From the NCBI GenBank assembly GCA_030765065.1, contig CM060990.1, positions 496,610,190 to 496,674,189 on the forward strand: a stretch of DNA of 64,000 nucleotides, read 5' to 3'. Below, in pieces: positions 1-11,039 of this stretch. This DNA comes from Deroplatys truncata (lineage: Eukaryota > Arthropoda > Insecta > Mantodea > Mantidae). Every line of letters starts with the position of its first letter. Position 1 is the stretch's first letter. The translations under genes were made by a program, and so were the position numbers. The notes beneath the pieces are model-generated. The model saw nothing but the letters and a program-made list of their open reading frames with translations, did not search any database and was not told the DNA's origin.

Positions 1-192
1 CAGAACTCTGACTTTCACATTAGGATTGACAACGCCCATCTATACTTGTTCATCATTAGAATCTGTAATAAATGAATAATGTGTCTATAGTATAGACCTC
101 CAAAACGCAATAACAACCACAACAATAATAATAACAAGGTGTAGGAGTAATAGTAACTAGTCCAAAACCATAACATCACAAATATTACTCAC

Positions 193-539
193 CATTCTCA
201 CTTAGATCACTTTTTGGCTCATAATCAGGATCAGTATCTGAGTCAGCTGCTGCTATAAATTCTCTAAACAATACTTCTCCTTCCTCATCTTCTGATATCC
301 CACTGTCATAAACTATAAAATAACAAAGTACTGAATGCTTTAACTAAGTTACAACGTTTAAATGACAATTCATATATAATTAAATTATTTCAATATCGTA
401 TATACAAGTTTAATAACTAACATAAACATATATTTATTTATATTTTGTTCCAATGTATTTTATACTTACATTTATCATTATTTTCATTATTCCTCTGTTC
501 ACTTACTAACTGAACCATTCTTCTCCCTCTGGATTCCAT
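193..539 (-). CDS. 5' end of an unidentified spliced gene (two coding exons)
   Basis: I see two exons on the minus strand. Exon 1 runs from the ATG at 539 down to 470 and ends at a GTAAGT donor. Exon 2 runs from 312 to 193, after a TATAG acceptor and before a GTGAGT donor. Splicing keeps one open frame of 63 codons plus one base. The protein starts MESRGRRMVQLVSEQ and becomes very acidic in exon 2, with the run DSDTDPDYEPKSD. Acidic stretches of this kind often sit at the N-terminus of insect nuclear or transposase-derived proteins, but I cannot assign a family. The next exon would lie left of the window, since the frames near 1-60 hit stops. Matching phases and three good splice sites make chance unlikely. 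Confidence 0.55.
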
Positions 540-804
540 AATAGAGTTTCACTAATTTTTAAATCTACAAATGTAATGCTTGTGAGCTAAAAACACACTG
601 CTAAGCAATATTACACTAAATAACAAATTGCCTTTAAATACATGTGCTTTCACGCGCGATTTGGTTATGTGCACTCCTTCAAATGTGGAATTGTGTATGT
701 AAAGGCAATAATTAAAAAATAACAGGAAAATACAGTGGTCGGTCACATAGGCAGGAAGGATGAGACAAACGTAAGAGTTTATCAGGTGTCAATAATAAAA
801 CGAA

Positions 805-948
805 GCGTTAGGGTCAGACAAACGTATCAGCTTTTACTATTCTCTGATCCTTACCAAAATTATTATTTTGCAGATAGCGTTAGGGTCAGTCAAACGTAAT
901 GGCTTTTACGTTCCTTTGACTCTTACAAAAAGTATGACATTGTAGTTA
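805..948 (+). repeat. two degenerate 72-bp direct repeats
   Basis: The motif GCGTTAGGGTCAG is followed by CAAACGTA and then GCTTTTAC. It occurs at 805 and again at 877, a period of 72 bp. A weaker partial copy of the CAAACGTA part lies near 765. The units have diverged, so this is an old local duplication just upstream of the minus-strand gene. Confidence 0.6.
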
Positions 949-1109
949 TGTCGACGCTTAACTTCGACACTATTATAGCTAGAGAGACGATTGTTTGATC
1001 CTAAGATAGAGCGCAATTTTCTGATTATGGAAGTAGTTGTAACTCAAAAACGGCAAAAAGTGTAGTTACGTCAGTCTGATCCTAAGGTAGCGAACAGCAC
1101 ATAATAGCA

Positions 1110-1146
1110 AAAAAAAAAAAAAATAAATAAATAAATAAAATAAATA
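1110..1146. repeat. A-rich tract with (AAAT)n
   Basis: A simple run of adenines is followed by AAAT units. It is low-complexity sequence with no coding potential, and could be the tail of an old retroposed copy. Confidence 0.7.
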
Positions 1147-1974
1147 GTATTTTGACTAAGATTAGGTACATGCTTTTAATTCTTGGTTATTAACTTCTTA
1201 CTATATACATTGTTATTATAGTTAATATCAGGGAGGCCACTATATTCCTCCTGATTGGTCCAAACTATTTACATTCCTATGTACTGCGTTTCTAATTGTA
1301 CGATTCGCCCCTGCTTGGTGCGAAGTTCATCTTGCACTTGTCGGTGAGGAATCCTTCACCAGCAATTCGCTCGACATTGTATGTTCCTCTGAGCTCCTGC
1401 TTGTCAATGCGTGTCTCTCAGTATGAGAATAACTTGTAATCTAGGCGGAACATGTATCGCTGTGCTGCTTAAAGGTTTCCAATTTGCATAATGTTGCATG
1501 TGGCGTGTTACTGTGTGACGTTTGTATAAGTGTCTGTGTATCTTGTGTGATTAAGTGTGACCTTCCCTTCACCTTTACTACTTATTATAATATCTACCCT
1601 CATCTACCATGTCCCTTCGCTCTTTTTGTTTTCGGTAGCACTTCGTTTAAGTCAGGCTACTTCCGACACAGAATCTGTGGGTGTTGCTGCAATCAAAATT
1701 CCACTCGGTGCCTGTGCTTGTAGTACCTCTGCAGGCGTATTGCTGCTATTGGGTTTTTTTATGGCAAAATTTTCCTGGAAGTTTATATGCTACCGCGTTC
1801 ATTACTGTTCAACAATACAAACAAAATTGCAATAATTTTGGCGATCTCATTTTGTATAATGGCGCTTGCCTTCACCGTCGGAATATTTGCTGTCACTATC
1901 AGCTCGGGTCTTATTACCATAGCTACTACTAACAGGGTAGCAGGGTTGTCCCCAACGCGTACAGTATTTTTAAC

Positions 1975-2066
1975 ATGGCGGAAGTTAAAGTTCTTTCTTG
2001 CCTGAAGGCGTGCATCGTTCTTATGGGTGGAGTTTGTGACAAATTTAGGTGCGGAATTTCTAGTGA
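1975..2066 (+). CDS. possible first coding exon, unidentified
   Basis: An ATG in a strong start context (AACATGGCGG) opens a frame beginning MAEVKVLSCLKACIVLMGG. It could be a first exon, but the only nearby donor-like site (TAGGTGCGG at about 2046-2054) is weak. The frame otherwise runs into a T-rich tract at 2128. A 134-codon frame on the opposite strand (1783-2187) covers the same bases and looks like chance, being rich in Lys and Asn. I do not recognise the protein. Confidence 0.2.
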
Positions 2067-2229
2067 CCAGTTGCTTTTCAAAATTTCTCTTTGCCAGTTT
2101 ACTCTTCCATATTCTTTCATGTGTGTTTTTTTTTTTTTTAACTGCTCCTATAACATTACGCTGTTTCTTATTGCTTGCTTGCCACACTGCATTTAATATT
2201 TTACTTGCTGAACATTTATTTATTTAACA

Positions 2230-4170
2230 TTTATCACCTTTATACTATAAATTACTTCTGGCACTGCGTTATTTTATTCTACTGCTGTCAAAACTTATTT
2301 TATTTATAGTTCTCACCTGCTTAATTTATTTTTGGAGAAATCAGCTCCAACTCACTTAACCTTTGTCATGAATCATTTTTGAAACAACTTAACTTCACAA
2401 AAACAATGCTAAAATTAAACTTAAACATCCGATAAATCTTGGACATTAATAAGATACTCCAGCTATAATGTTCAGTCTTTATCCTACTATAAAAGGTATG
2501 AGAAACTCATAAAGCTCTCATAACTCATGTATGCATATTCCTTGAGATGTACAACGTAAAGTTCCTCAAACTCAACTTGTCATCAAAATTGTCTTCCCGA
2601 ACTTCGCTTCTGGGATGACAAATATGTATGCATATTCTTTAAGGCGTACAGCATAAGCTTCTCGAAATCAACTTATCAAAATTGTCTTCCCGAACTTAGC
2701 TCTGGGACAAGAAATATACTCCGTTCAAATATTTAAATCTGAACATTTGGTGTCTTATGCACATGCGGACACAACAGGGTTGCATTTGGGATTACCTTTT
2801 GCACCTCACTAAAGACATTTCCCCCTATTACACCCCTTAAAAAAGAAGAAAAAAGAAAAACAGCACCTGGGTTGCGTGGATCATCATCTGCTGTTCAAAA
2901 AACTTAAATTACGCTGGAGGTACAAAAACATGAGTGTGGCAATAATCTCCTGGCATTTGTGCATACTCAGCGCTCGCTATGTGTGACAAATATGAGTCAG
3001 CTATGATTTTCGTAATCGTGCCAACAGAAATTATTCTTCACCCGAATAACTGGATTTGGGGCTAGCAGAATTTTGCAGCAATAATCATTATAATTACACT
3101 TGGATAACACATTGAACTCGTTTCCTGGATATATTATATTTTATAGAAATCTGACAAAACTCTTATGGAGATAATTATCTGTGAATATATAAAAATTGAA
3201 GCTTTACTTCTACAATGAAAATCTTATACGGTGACATTTTATATTGCAAAATTATTTTCTTTTAAGCTCTGCTACACGCCTATACATTTATCTAATTTCT
3301 CTGTAAATGTGGGTCTGTTAATTTTGTACACTCTGCATGTTTACTGTTACACGTCTCTTGTGTCATTTGCGTTATGCGTGTTCTAACAGTAATGGTGACG
3401 GCATATTTAACCTCTAAGAGCAACTTTTTATTTTGAGCTTAAGCTAACTTAAATAATATCTACATGGTGCAGCTGAAAGAGAAAATCTTGCATACTAAAG
3501 CTATACATCTTACTACTAAATTATTAGAATAGTGCATGCACCTAAAAAAAAATGCCATGATGCAACAGTGGGCGGGTGGATTTCTACATAGCATCATGAC
3601 TGAGTCTACAAGACATCTGGAATACTCATTTAATTTGATTTTGATGTGCCATTTTCCTTATATACGCTGGGGGAGTGGAGAAAACAAAGTGATGTGACAG
3701 AAGGGGAGAGAAAAAAATTCTGGGAGTCATGCTCTGCAGTTTCACCATTCTGTGGCGGTAACATCCTCTTGCCTATGCCAAGTTGTCCTCGGCAGTGCAC
3801 CTATTTGTGGTGGTTTTTCTGGCGCTGTTTCTCATTTTTAGTGGCATCTGAACAATTTTGGGGGGTGGCTACTGTACCTTAAGGCTACACATATTTTATT
3901 CCTGAACTATCCGTGTTAGCGCATGCACTTAAAACAAAACAAATCATGATGCAAAAGGTGGGAGGGTGGGTTTTGCAAAATAAGGGTCCTTTGGTGTTAG
4001 TGTGTGTGCTACATAGTGCCAAGAATTTACAAATGATTAACTGAGAGAGGAGAAAAAAAGCAATGCACTCACCAACCGGAGGAGAACTATACTTAACCAA
4101 CTTAACCACCCATTTAATTATGACCAAACCCCTGTTGCCTACCCTTATAGTTATACCCAGTACGGACACC
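2230..4170. other. no gene recognised
   Basis: This AT-rich stretch lacks convincing exons. A short motif is duplicated: GCATGCAC, then an A-rich run, then CATGATGCAA and a GGTGGG-rich end. It occurs at 3533-3583 and again at 3920-3977, so part of the region is an internal repeat of about 390 bp spacing. The open frames here have no recognisable composition. Confidence 0.4.
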
Positions 4171-4175
4171 AAATT

Positions 4176-4570
4176 GTAACACCCCTGGTGTGGGGTTGTT
4201 AATCCCAGGTGTCGCTTACACTAGGGTGGCAATAGACTAAGCGGTAGGGCGAATCAGTATTGGGATAGGTAGGGCAGCACTCGTGCAGGTGAGGCACTAG
4301 GTGTAACATTGAATAAAAGATCTGGCGGTTGAATTAAAGTTGTATTGGCACTTAATGGCACATAATTGCAGCTGGTGGCCGGTCGTTGCTTGACCTAGTG
4401 GCCCGTGTGGGCAAGAACATAATTGTAGAGGATCTTACCTGGGTTATGGTTGTCTTGAAGTGAGCACATTGGAAATGTTAACTAAACTACGGTGGGGGTG
4501 AGAGGCACCCGTTGTGGCTCGGAGTTTCGTTGTCTAGTCTCCCCTCTAGATGAGGGTAAAAGCTCCAATC
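4176..4570 (-). mobile_element. possible LTR remnant of a Gypsy-like element
   Basis: Read on the minus strand, the segment ends in GGTGTTACAA and is followed at once by TTTGGTGTCCGTACTGGG. That resembles the LTR end plus primer-binding region of insect Gypsy elements. The adjoining 300-400 bp has the base composition of an LTR. I found no second LTR and no gag-pol sequence next to it, so it would be a solo or truncated remnant. The outer boundary is a guess. Confidence 0.3.
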
Positions 4571-4694
4571 TTGAACGTAATTTCATGGCTCTAATATTAT
4601 TTTGACTGCGTGGTCTCGTGTTCTGCATGTCTCAAGTTTTCAATATTTTCTGGTATCCCTCGATACTTTGTTCGAACCTTGCTACCTTACCTCA

Positions 4695-5584
4695 CTACAA
4701 TAGTGAAACTGAAGGTGATAATAATATTCAGGAGAAAAGTTACTAACCAACAGAGACCGATGAATCAAGTTCTGAAGATACATGGAAAGAAGAAATCATG
4801 GATGTTGATTCATTTGAATCATTTACACTATGCCCAGTGAGAAAAAGTTATGAATTACAAATTTCAGGAAAATGTTTGCTTGAGAATTAGCTCCAAGCCA
4901 GCCCATTACGCCACACCCAGTCGTAAGACACTTGTTACCTTCATCAAACCAGAGGGAGAAGGAAGAAAGCAGTGCAGAGAATACTATAAGGAAATAAGAA
5001 AAACCTTAGGAAACAAATAAAGAAAGTCACAAGTTTCTGTCAAGTTTGTGAGGGGCAGCCTGGATTTTGTCGAAAATTTTTAATCAGTTTCATAAAATGT
5101 AACAATACAAAGCAAATGTGAGCCTCTGTTACAGACAATAAGTTTATACCTAAATTATTTTTTTGCGTCAAGGAAAAAGTTGCACTACAAAATTCATATT
5201 ATTGTTTATAGTATTTAAAAGGCAGTGAATTAATAATATGAAGTTTAATTTTTCTAAATATGTTTGTAAGAATATAATAAATATTAAAGTTCTGAGTGTA
5301 TCAGTAATAAATTGCTAGATCAATGAAAATCACTTTGCATGGTATCAGACTACAGAGACTGATACCATCCCTGACAGAGCTGCTATCTATCTTGTAGGTT
5401 ACATTGAAATTATAAAAATGTCATAGTAATTCTACACACTGCTAGATGGCATTGCTTGTGGTAAGACATATTGGACTCCGTGGCCCACTTACAATAATAA
5501 AATCATCATGCATATCTGATGTTGGCGACTTTTACGGTAAAAAAGATATGAGAACTGTAACAATGGCCACAATCAATGTGTTAA
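4695..5584 (+). mobile_element. non-autonomous piggyBac-derived repeat, copy 1
   Basis: About 0.9 kb here closely matches 16905-17842. Decayed coding traces include an acidic N-terminal part (GDT-REEIMDVDS type) and, at 5026-5098, a cysteine-rich end reading CQVCEGQPGFC. That matches the C-terminal zinc-binding domain of piggyBac transposases. The catalytic middle is absent in both copies. The right end falls on TTAA at 5581-5584, the target sequence of piggyBac elements. The left end is truncated, with homology to copy 2 starting near 4695. Stops and frameshifts make it inactive. Confidence 0.6.
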
Positions 5585-5610
5585 AAGGATGCAACATCCA
5601 TGTTTTTTAA

Positions 5611-5638
5611 AAAAAGAAGAAGAAGAAGAAGAAGAAAA
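5611..5638 (+). repeat. (AAG)n microsatellite
   Basis: A short perfect run of AAG units follows a poly-A stretch just beyond the piggyBac-derived repeat. Confidence 0.85.
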
Positions 5639-6019
5639 GGTGGATTATTTATCCATGTTTTGTTAGTGTACATCAGTTTAAGTGAAATTTTCAAACTGAG
5701 GTCTGACTTTGTTACTTAACTTAAATTGTAACACAGGAATATACAATAATCATATGGTGCATGTTGTAACTTGATTACATTTGTAGTCATTTAGATTGCA
5801 TATCTACAAGTGGTAAGCCTTAAGCTTCTTCAGTAATATTTGGTTTGCTTTGTCCATTTCTTTGTGGGTTACAAGATAAGTACAGCCAGTTGGTGTTCAT
5901 GGATCCAGCTTGCAATGGAGCTTGCTGAAACAGACAGAGCATCAGTTTTTGAGGATAGGCCAACGATTCTGCAGGTCCACCAGGGTTTAGGAAGCAAATT
6001 GTCCATCCTCTTTTTCAGA

Positions 6020-6470
6020 TGAAAGGACATATCCCCTCCACCATTACTTGTCATATAAGCATGTCATAAAACCATTTATATGTTCAAATGGAACCTGTTC
6101 AATATTACTGAGCAATCTTACTGAATGGATGATGCTTTTTGCAGAAGCTGAAAAAATGTTTGGCCTGTAGTTTTTATGGGGACAAGTGAGAAATGGTACT
6201 TTGGGCCCCTGATATAGAAATATCTCACTGAATCTTTCCTCTAGCAGCCCTTCTTCTTTATGGTATTCTTCATTCTCCACATAAAAGAACTTGATTGCTG
6301 GTATATTCTTTACACACTATTCAAAAAGTTGCTTGGATGTCATGTGAACTTCAGGCTCTGGAGGCTATCATTGTTAGCTAATCCTTTCACTGTGCCACCA
6401 ACTCCATGACATATCCCTTTGCCATGGGCAGTGGTATAAAAATGCTGATCAAAAAATCTATGTCATGCTT
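6020..6470 (-). pseudogene. GKGxCxGVGG-family transposase-like fragment, copy 1
   Basis: On the minus strand the frame reads HFYTTAHGKGICHGVGGTVK and then LANNDSLQSLKF. After a stop and a frameshift it continues as KNIPAIKFFYVENEEYHKEE. The motif and the downstream pattern match a widespread family of uncharacterised metazoan proteins that look like captured or mobile DDE-type genes. Larger relatives in this window lie at 14350-15780 and 47816-49900. Only the C-terminal third is present here, with at least two disruptions. The catalytic nature of the family is inference. Confidence 0.5.
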
Positions 6471-7239
6471 ACATAGGTTTGCAAAAGTTCTTCCCATTTT
6501 TATACTGAGCTGCACTTTTGTCTCAGAAAATATATTTTTACTACGTCAGGTATCAGGTCGTCTTTGAGAAAAGAAAGAACTCTGAAAAGCATGTACCAAT
6601 ACAATATCATTATGTATACTATTTTACAGTGAATAAAAATATTGAAGTTTGACATGACATATAGATTAATTTTGGTGTTGTTTGTCATAAAAAAATTTGT
6701 AATTTGGGTGTTATTTCAAATGAAAGTAGCAGGTTTACATTTGCACAATCTACATGAAGCATTTAGAACAAGCAGTTTTCATCTCACATAGTATTAAATA
6801 TTGGTATTTTAAATATAAAGCAAGATGCCTATAGTATTAACACAGTATAAGACACTAATTTAAAAATAATTTATTTGTATCTGCAGAAGAATTTTGAAAC
6901 TGCTCTTCATTATACTAAACAAAACAGCAGCTAATTTACTTTACTAATTTATGGTGTCATCTACAAAGTACAAACCTAGAGTTTGAAAGTAATCTGCTGC
7001 TTTTATACGTTGATATATCAGAATATCCTGAAAAAGCCCTCTCATCACCCACCGTATCCACCGGAATAAAAATAATTTTTATACCCTGAGAAGCAATTTG
7101 ACTATATTCTTCAAGCATTTCTTTAAGAATTTCATACACCATGTTACATTTTTTACTGCTGGTACTGTAGATTTAGGGGACTTGAAGTTAAAAAAAATCA
7201 CTGCTTTGAATATCTTTTTATATATAAATTTCCGGTTTT

Positions 7240-7672
7240 GCAATGTATAAACTTTTTTCCAGTACCCAAGACAACAGTTTTTAACATCATCTTATTACTT
7301 TTCTCCATTCTTGCTTGTTGGACCATAAATTTTCCTCAGTATCCCAAACCATCATTGCCCTTTTCTAATTTCTTGAATCCATGTACTATGCGATCTTCCT
7401 TTTCTCCTCCTTGCTGGTGGTGTTCACTCCATTATTCTTTTGGATACTCTTTCATCTCCATTCTTTTAGCATGTCCATACCATTCTAATTGTTTCTGTTG
7501 AATAAAATCTAAAATTGAATTTTGAACATTCATATTTTCTTTTATAATCTCATTTCTAATATTTTCTCTTGTAGATAACCTAGCAGATCTCCAATAACCC
7601 ATTTCCGTTGCCAATAATTTTCTTTTTAACTGATAGTTCAGAGTCCACACGTCAGAGCCATAGGTTATAATA
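7240..7672 (-). pseudogene. RTE-like non-LTR reverse transcriptase C-terminus (3' part)
   Basis: The minus strand encodes a typical C-terminal tail of a non-LTR reverse transcriptase: ITYGSDVWTLNYQLKRKLL, then the ERY/WYGHAKRM-type block and a degenerate EWTPP-K-R-GR segment. The N-terminal RT motifs are absent. The frame is cut at 7672 by a Tigger transposon and resumes at 9609, which shows the RT fragment was there first. It is 5'-truncated, as usual for this class. Confidence 0.65.
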
Positions 7673-9606
7673 CAGTAGATCCTTGCTAATTCGAAATCAG
7701 ATAAACTGAAAGCTCGGTTAATCCGTAGTAGGTCCTCGGTCCCTGCCAAATTACATGGAAAAATCTACCGCTTAAACCGAATTTTGAATAATTAGTACTA
7801 CGAACTAAAATTTGGTCCCCTCATTACATATTCCATACGTTATTCTTTATTTAAACTGAACATGTATGTTGTGCTGTGCACTACGGTATTTTCCATTACG
7901 CATTTCACATAATTTTTCTCAATTTTATTTTTCACTGTCCGGCCCCATGTTTCAAAAAAAGGCTCAGGAATCCTCAAGAAAGAAGAAATTTCTAGGTTTG
8001 TCTTCTGAGGGATGGCTATGGCATTTTCAGAAGAGGCATAAAATCAATGCTTTCAGTGTCTGTGGGGAGGCACATAGAGTAAACGAGGAAGATGCCAATG
8101 AGTGGGCGTGGAGTTTCAATTTGCTCTCTCATTATCACCCAAGAAATGTGTTTAATATTGGTAAGCAAGCGTTTTCTATAACTTGATGCCTGAAAAAACA
8201 CTACGTGCCAAGGACGTAAAATGCAGCAAGGATAGACTGACGGTGGTCTTTTGTTGTAATTCAGATGGTTCTGAGAAGTTCAAACCATTAGTGATTGGAA
8301 AATACAAAAATCCATGTTGTTTTAAAAAGGTAAACCTATTCAAACTGCCAAGTCAGTACGAGAATAACACTAAAGCTTGAATGATCAAATCTCTTGAAGA
8401 TTCAACAACAAATGGCTGCGAGAAAGAGGAACATTTTGCTAACTTTGGACCACTGCTTGGCACATCAGTTCGATCACCTGAAACTTCCGAACTTAGAAGT
8501 TGTCTTCTTACTAGCTAACACCACGAGCCATCTGCAACCATTGGATCAAGAAATAATCACCTCAATGAAGCGTAATTACAGACGCCGATTGGTTAAGGCT
8601 ACCACCAGTGCAATACAACTACAAGAAACAGTTCCACATTGGAATGTACTGCACGCTATCCGCAACATATCTGCTGCTTGGGATGAAGTTACAACAGACA
8701 CCATAACTAATTGTTTTAAGAAGGCATGGACAGCAACTGATAACGCCGCTGAAACTGAACAGGAAACCGATGATCCACATCTGAAGTTATAATGTGGATA
8801 CAATTGGGATTCTGAAAATGCTCTTCTATATGTTTACACCCGTTTGGTGCCCTCTTGTACTGTCATTATGGAAGAATGGACATGTGTAGACAACAACATC
8901 TGTGCTGCTGAAGAACCAGCTATCTGCTGATGATGCAGAAGAGAATGATAATTCTTTACTGTCATCTTCTGAGAGGAACATAAAAATACGATACCGCGAC
9001 CCTGCACTGAAGTTGCTGCTGCAATTTCTGTTCTCGAGAGATTTGCTGCCACTTCTGATGTCTCCATGGCGTTTCAGGCTGCCCTGGATGTGGTATCTTC
9101 AGAGAGTGCTATAATATTATGACCAACGGTCTGCCAACAACAATTAATGATTTTTTCAAGTTACAGAACTTAAAATGTGTAATGGGTAAGAGTTGTAACT
9201 AAAACCGGTGTTCCGATTAAAACTTAGTGTTAAAAGAACGGTATATTTAAAGTGTTTCTTAATGTTATTGTTTGTTGTATTATATGACTCACTAATTCAA
9301 TGCATACAATATTGTTCCAAATAGTACTGTTTTAAAAAAATTACGGCAAGCATTTGACAGTATACTTTCTCAATTAAACAATTGCCAGATTATACCATAT
9401 ACAGCAGTTATTTTTACTTCTTCTTAGAAGTGGAACACCCTCATTCGTTGGTACACATAACAAGAGAGAAAGTGAACTCAACAGTCATATTTTACCAGTT
9501 CAGATAATATGGGACTATTTTTATGAAACCTCGTTAATTCAAACTTTGTTAAACCGAATTGGCTATTTTTCGGTCCCTTGGAATTTGGTTAAACGAGGGT
9601 CTAATG
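7673..9606 (+). mobile_element. Tigger (pogo-type Tc1/mariner) transposon, defective
   Basis: The 1.93-kb element has imperfect terminal inverted repeats (CAGTAGATCC at the left, reverse complement CATTAGACCC at the right) and a TA duplication at 7671-7672 and 9607-9608. The plus strand encodes a broken DDE_1 transposase. A CENP-B-type DNA-binding part (GWLWHFQKRHKINAFSV) is followed by the catalytic domain. The N-terminal HTH is missing and reading frames change at about 8185 and 8385. It sits inside an older RT fragment. Confidence 0.8.
7944..8792 (+). pseudogene. Tigger DDE_1 transposase, frameshifted
   Basis: Three overlapping pieces cover the protein: 7944-8186 (CENP-B-like HTH and first catalytic block), 8183-8380 (GSEKFKPLVIGKYKNP) and 8394-8792 (second and third catalytic blocks). 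The first acidic block, normally NADET, reads NIGKQ, so the first catalytic Asp is lost. The second Asp (ILLTLDHCLAH) and third Asp (HLQPLDQEI) remain. The product cannot be active. Confidence 0.7.
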
Positions 9607-9608
9607 TA

Positions 9609-9705
9609 CTTCTATTGTTTAAAAATTGTAGTTTTACTTTCTTTTGGGACCTGTTTATCCCATAATTTACCATTCAAAGTAGATATAGCATTAGTAATTA
9701 TTGAG
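9609..9705 (-). pseudogene. RTE-like reverse transcriptase fragment (upstream part)
   Basis: This is the continuation of the fragment at 7240-7672 on the other side of the Tigger insertion. It reads IDSIITNAISTLNGKLWDKQ and so on in the minus orientation. Removing the Tigger element and one TA copy joins both parts in the same frame. The fragment ends at about 9705, where Penelope-type terminal sequence starts. Confidence 0.6.
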
Positions 9706-10340
9706 TCGATTGTAACACTACATCACTTGTTTTTATAACGAATATATGTTTCAGGGGCTAATTGCTCCCATCCTCAGTTCCTTGTCGACTGCCTGCATCC
9801 TTTGTCTTAGTTGTTAACTTGGTCTCTGGTGGCGTTTGGAAGAACTACTTCAAAGTACGTCTCCTGATGGGGTTTCAAAATTATAAGTGAGGTTCCTGTT
9901 TTTCCAAATATGAATGTTTTCCCAATTGTAAGTTCTGCTTTTCCTGAGATGTTTTTTAGTATTTTTGGGTTTCTGTCTATGGTGTTTGCCTCTCCTAAAG
10001 TGCCAAGCTACTCCTGATTTATCTTCCTGTTGTTGCTTTGTGTAACTGAAGTGTTCTTTTGCTCTTGTTTTTATATTCCTTTTGGTTTTCCCAATGTATA
10101 TTTTTTTGCAGTCATTGCAGCTTATCTGGTATATTCCTGGTCTGTTCTCCTGTGGAATGTATCTTTTAGTTTGGAGTTTAGTAAGTTTTTGATGGTGTAA
10201 TTGTTTTTTGGGGCCAAGGAGATGTTGTGCTGCTTGAAGATTCTCTGGAATTTGTAGAAAGCTGTCGGGTGGTATGTGAATTTTTTGAAGATCTTTTCTT
10301 TTTCAGTTGGGATGAGTGTGGTAACTTCTTTTATTCTTTA
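9706..10340 (-). mobile_element. Penelope-like element fragment with GIY-YIG endonuclease
   Basis: The minus strand encodes GIYQISCNDCKKIYIGKTKR, the start of the GIY-YIG endonuclease domain joined to the reverse transcriptase of Penelope-like elements. It is preceded by the typical linker NNYTIKNLLNSKLKDTF and followed by the KTRAKEHF and AWHF blocks. The RT itself is missing. The 3' end (9706-9780) carries a terminal segment with a hammerhead-like core, CTGAGGA ... GAAAC, and shares a ACACTACATCACT motif with the insertion at 48802-49027. Frameshifts are present. Confidence 0.65.
9748..9777 (-). ncRNA. hammerhead-ribozyme-like core at Penelope end
   Basis: On the minus strand the conserved hammerhead boxes CTGAGGA (CUGANGA, 9777-9771) and GAAAC (9752-9748) frame a small GGG/CCC stem. 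Hammerhead motifs are known at the termini of Penelope-like elements. Stems I and III are not convincing here, so activity is uncertain. Confidence 0.35.
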
Positions 10341-10389
10341 ATCGATGATAAAATGTGTGGACAACAGTGGCCAGTTTCAGCATTTCCTT

Positions 10390-10548
10390 TCATAAAGTTG
10401 GTAAGTAAAGCCTTTAAAAGTAGTTTTAAAAATGTTGTATGGTTTCATCCGCACCTTTCTATGATAGCGGCAGATGGCAACGAGCGCCGAGGATGTGGAC
10501 AGGAAAAATGCCGCGCAGGCGGTTCATAGTTTTTTGGCTCACCCTGTA
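10390..10548 (-). repeat. possible terminal fragment of a DNA transposon
   Basis: A locally GC-richer segment ends in TTGGCTCACCCTGTA. Read from the minus strand this starts TACAGGGTGAGCC, a common form for termini of insect Tc1/mariner-type elements and MITEs. I find no partner end and no coding sequence. Confidence 0.25.
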
Positions 10549-10728
10549 TTATTGTAATTATTTCTCTGCAGTGTCTTCTTGTACACACCTATATATCTAG
10601 CACTATCTGTAATTATGCCAATGACATTCTCATAATTTAAAATTTCTGTAACATTTTCAATAATGTTTGGCTACATTCAACACTCCTATTGATATTTTCA
10701 AGCAATGTGCACCTAGCAGTGAATAAAC

Positions 10729-10831
10729 ATGGACTACACAGTCTTTGGGCATGGTCTCGAGGAGCAATACAAACACAAGTCTGATCCTTCCTGTTTCATC
10801 ACAGTGGATGACCAAATCTTAGTTCTTCAAC
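10729..10831 (+). CDS. probable coding exon of an unidentified gene
   Basis: The exon begins at an ATG and reads MDYTVFGHGLEEQYKHKSD, then PSCFITVDDQILVLQ. It stops at a consensus GTGAGT donor (10832). A CAG acceptor-like site at 10717-10719 lies just upstream, with an in-frame stop between it and the ATG, so this would be the first coding exon after a spliced leader. Composition is typical of a normal globular protein, and the end resembles a beta-propeller strand, though that is only an impression. It ends in phase 1. I could not find the next exon among the repeats. Confidence 0.4.
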
Positions 10832-11039
10832 GTGAGTGTGATTAACTTATTGTTTATAACTTTCTTTTTATACTGTCTGTATTGTGTTTTAAAAAATGGG
10901 GTAATACAAGCCAATATATCAAACCTAAACCTATGTAACCTAGGCCTAACTCACTAACCCCAAAAAATAATCCAGAATATAAAAAGTGAAAACCTTATCA
11001 TTTATGTGTGCCTCCATCCATGCTCTAAATTATCTAGTT

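Larger units (their letters stand above)
540..1960. promoter_or_regulatory. possible divergent promoter region
   Basis: This is a gene-poor stretch between a minus-strand coding start at 539 and a possible plus-strand start at 1975. It holds local CpG-containing segments around 1300-1400 and 1860-1960, the repeats at 805-948, and an A/AAAT-rich tract near 1110-1145. No TATA box or other decisive core element stands out. The promoter role is inferred only from position. Confidence 0.2.

Noticed and set aside
805..948. telomere-like sequence (TTAGGG)
   Set aside because: The hexamer occurs once per 72-bp unit and is not tandem. Insect telomeres usually use TTAGG.
1783..2187. 134-codon frame on the minus strand
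   Set aside because: Biased to Lys/Asn, begins in a poly-A/T tract and overlaps a better start context on the plus strand. No family resemblance.
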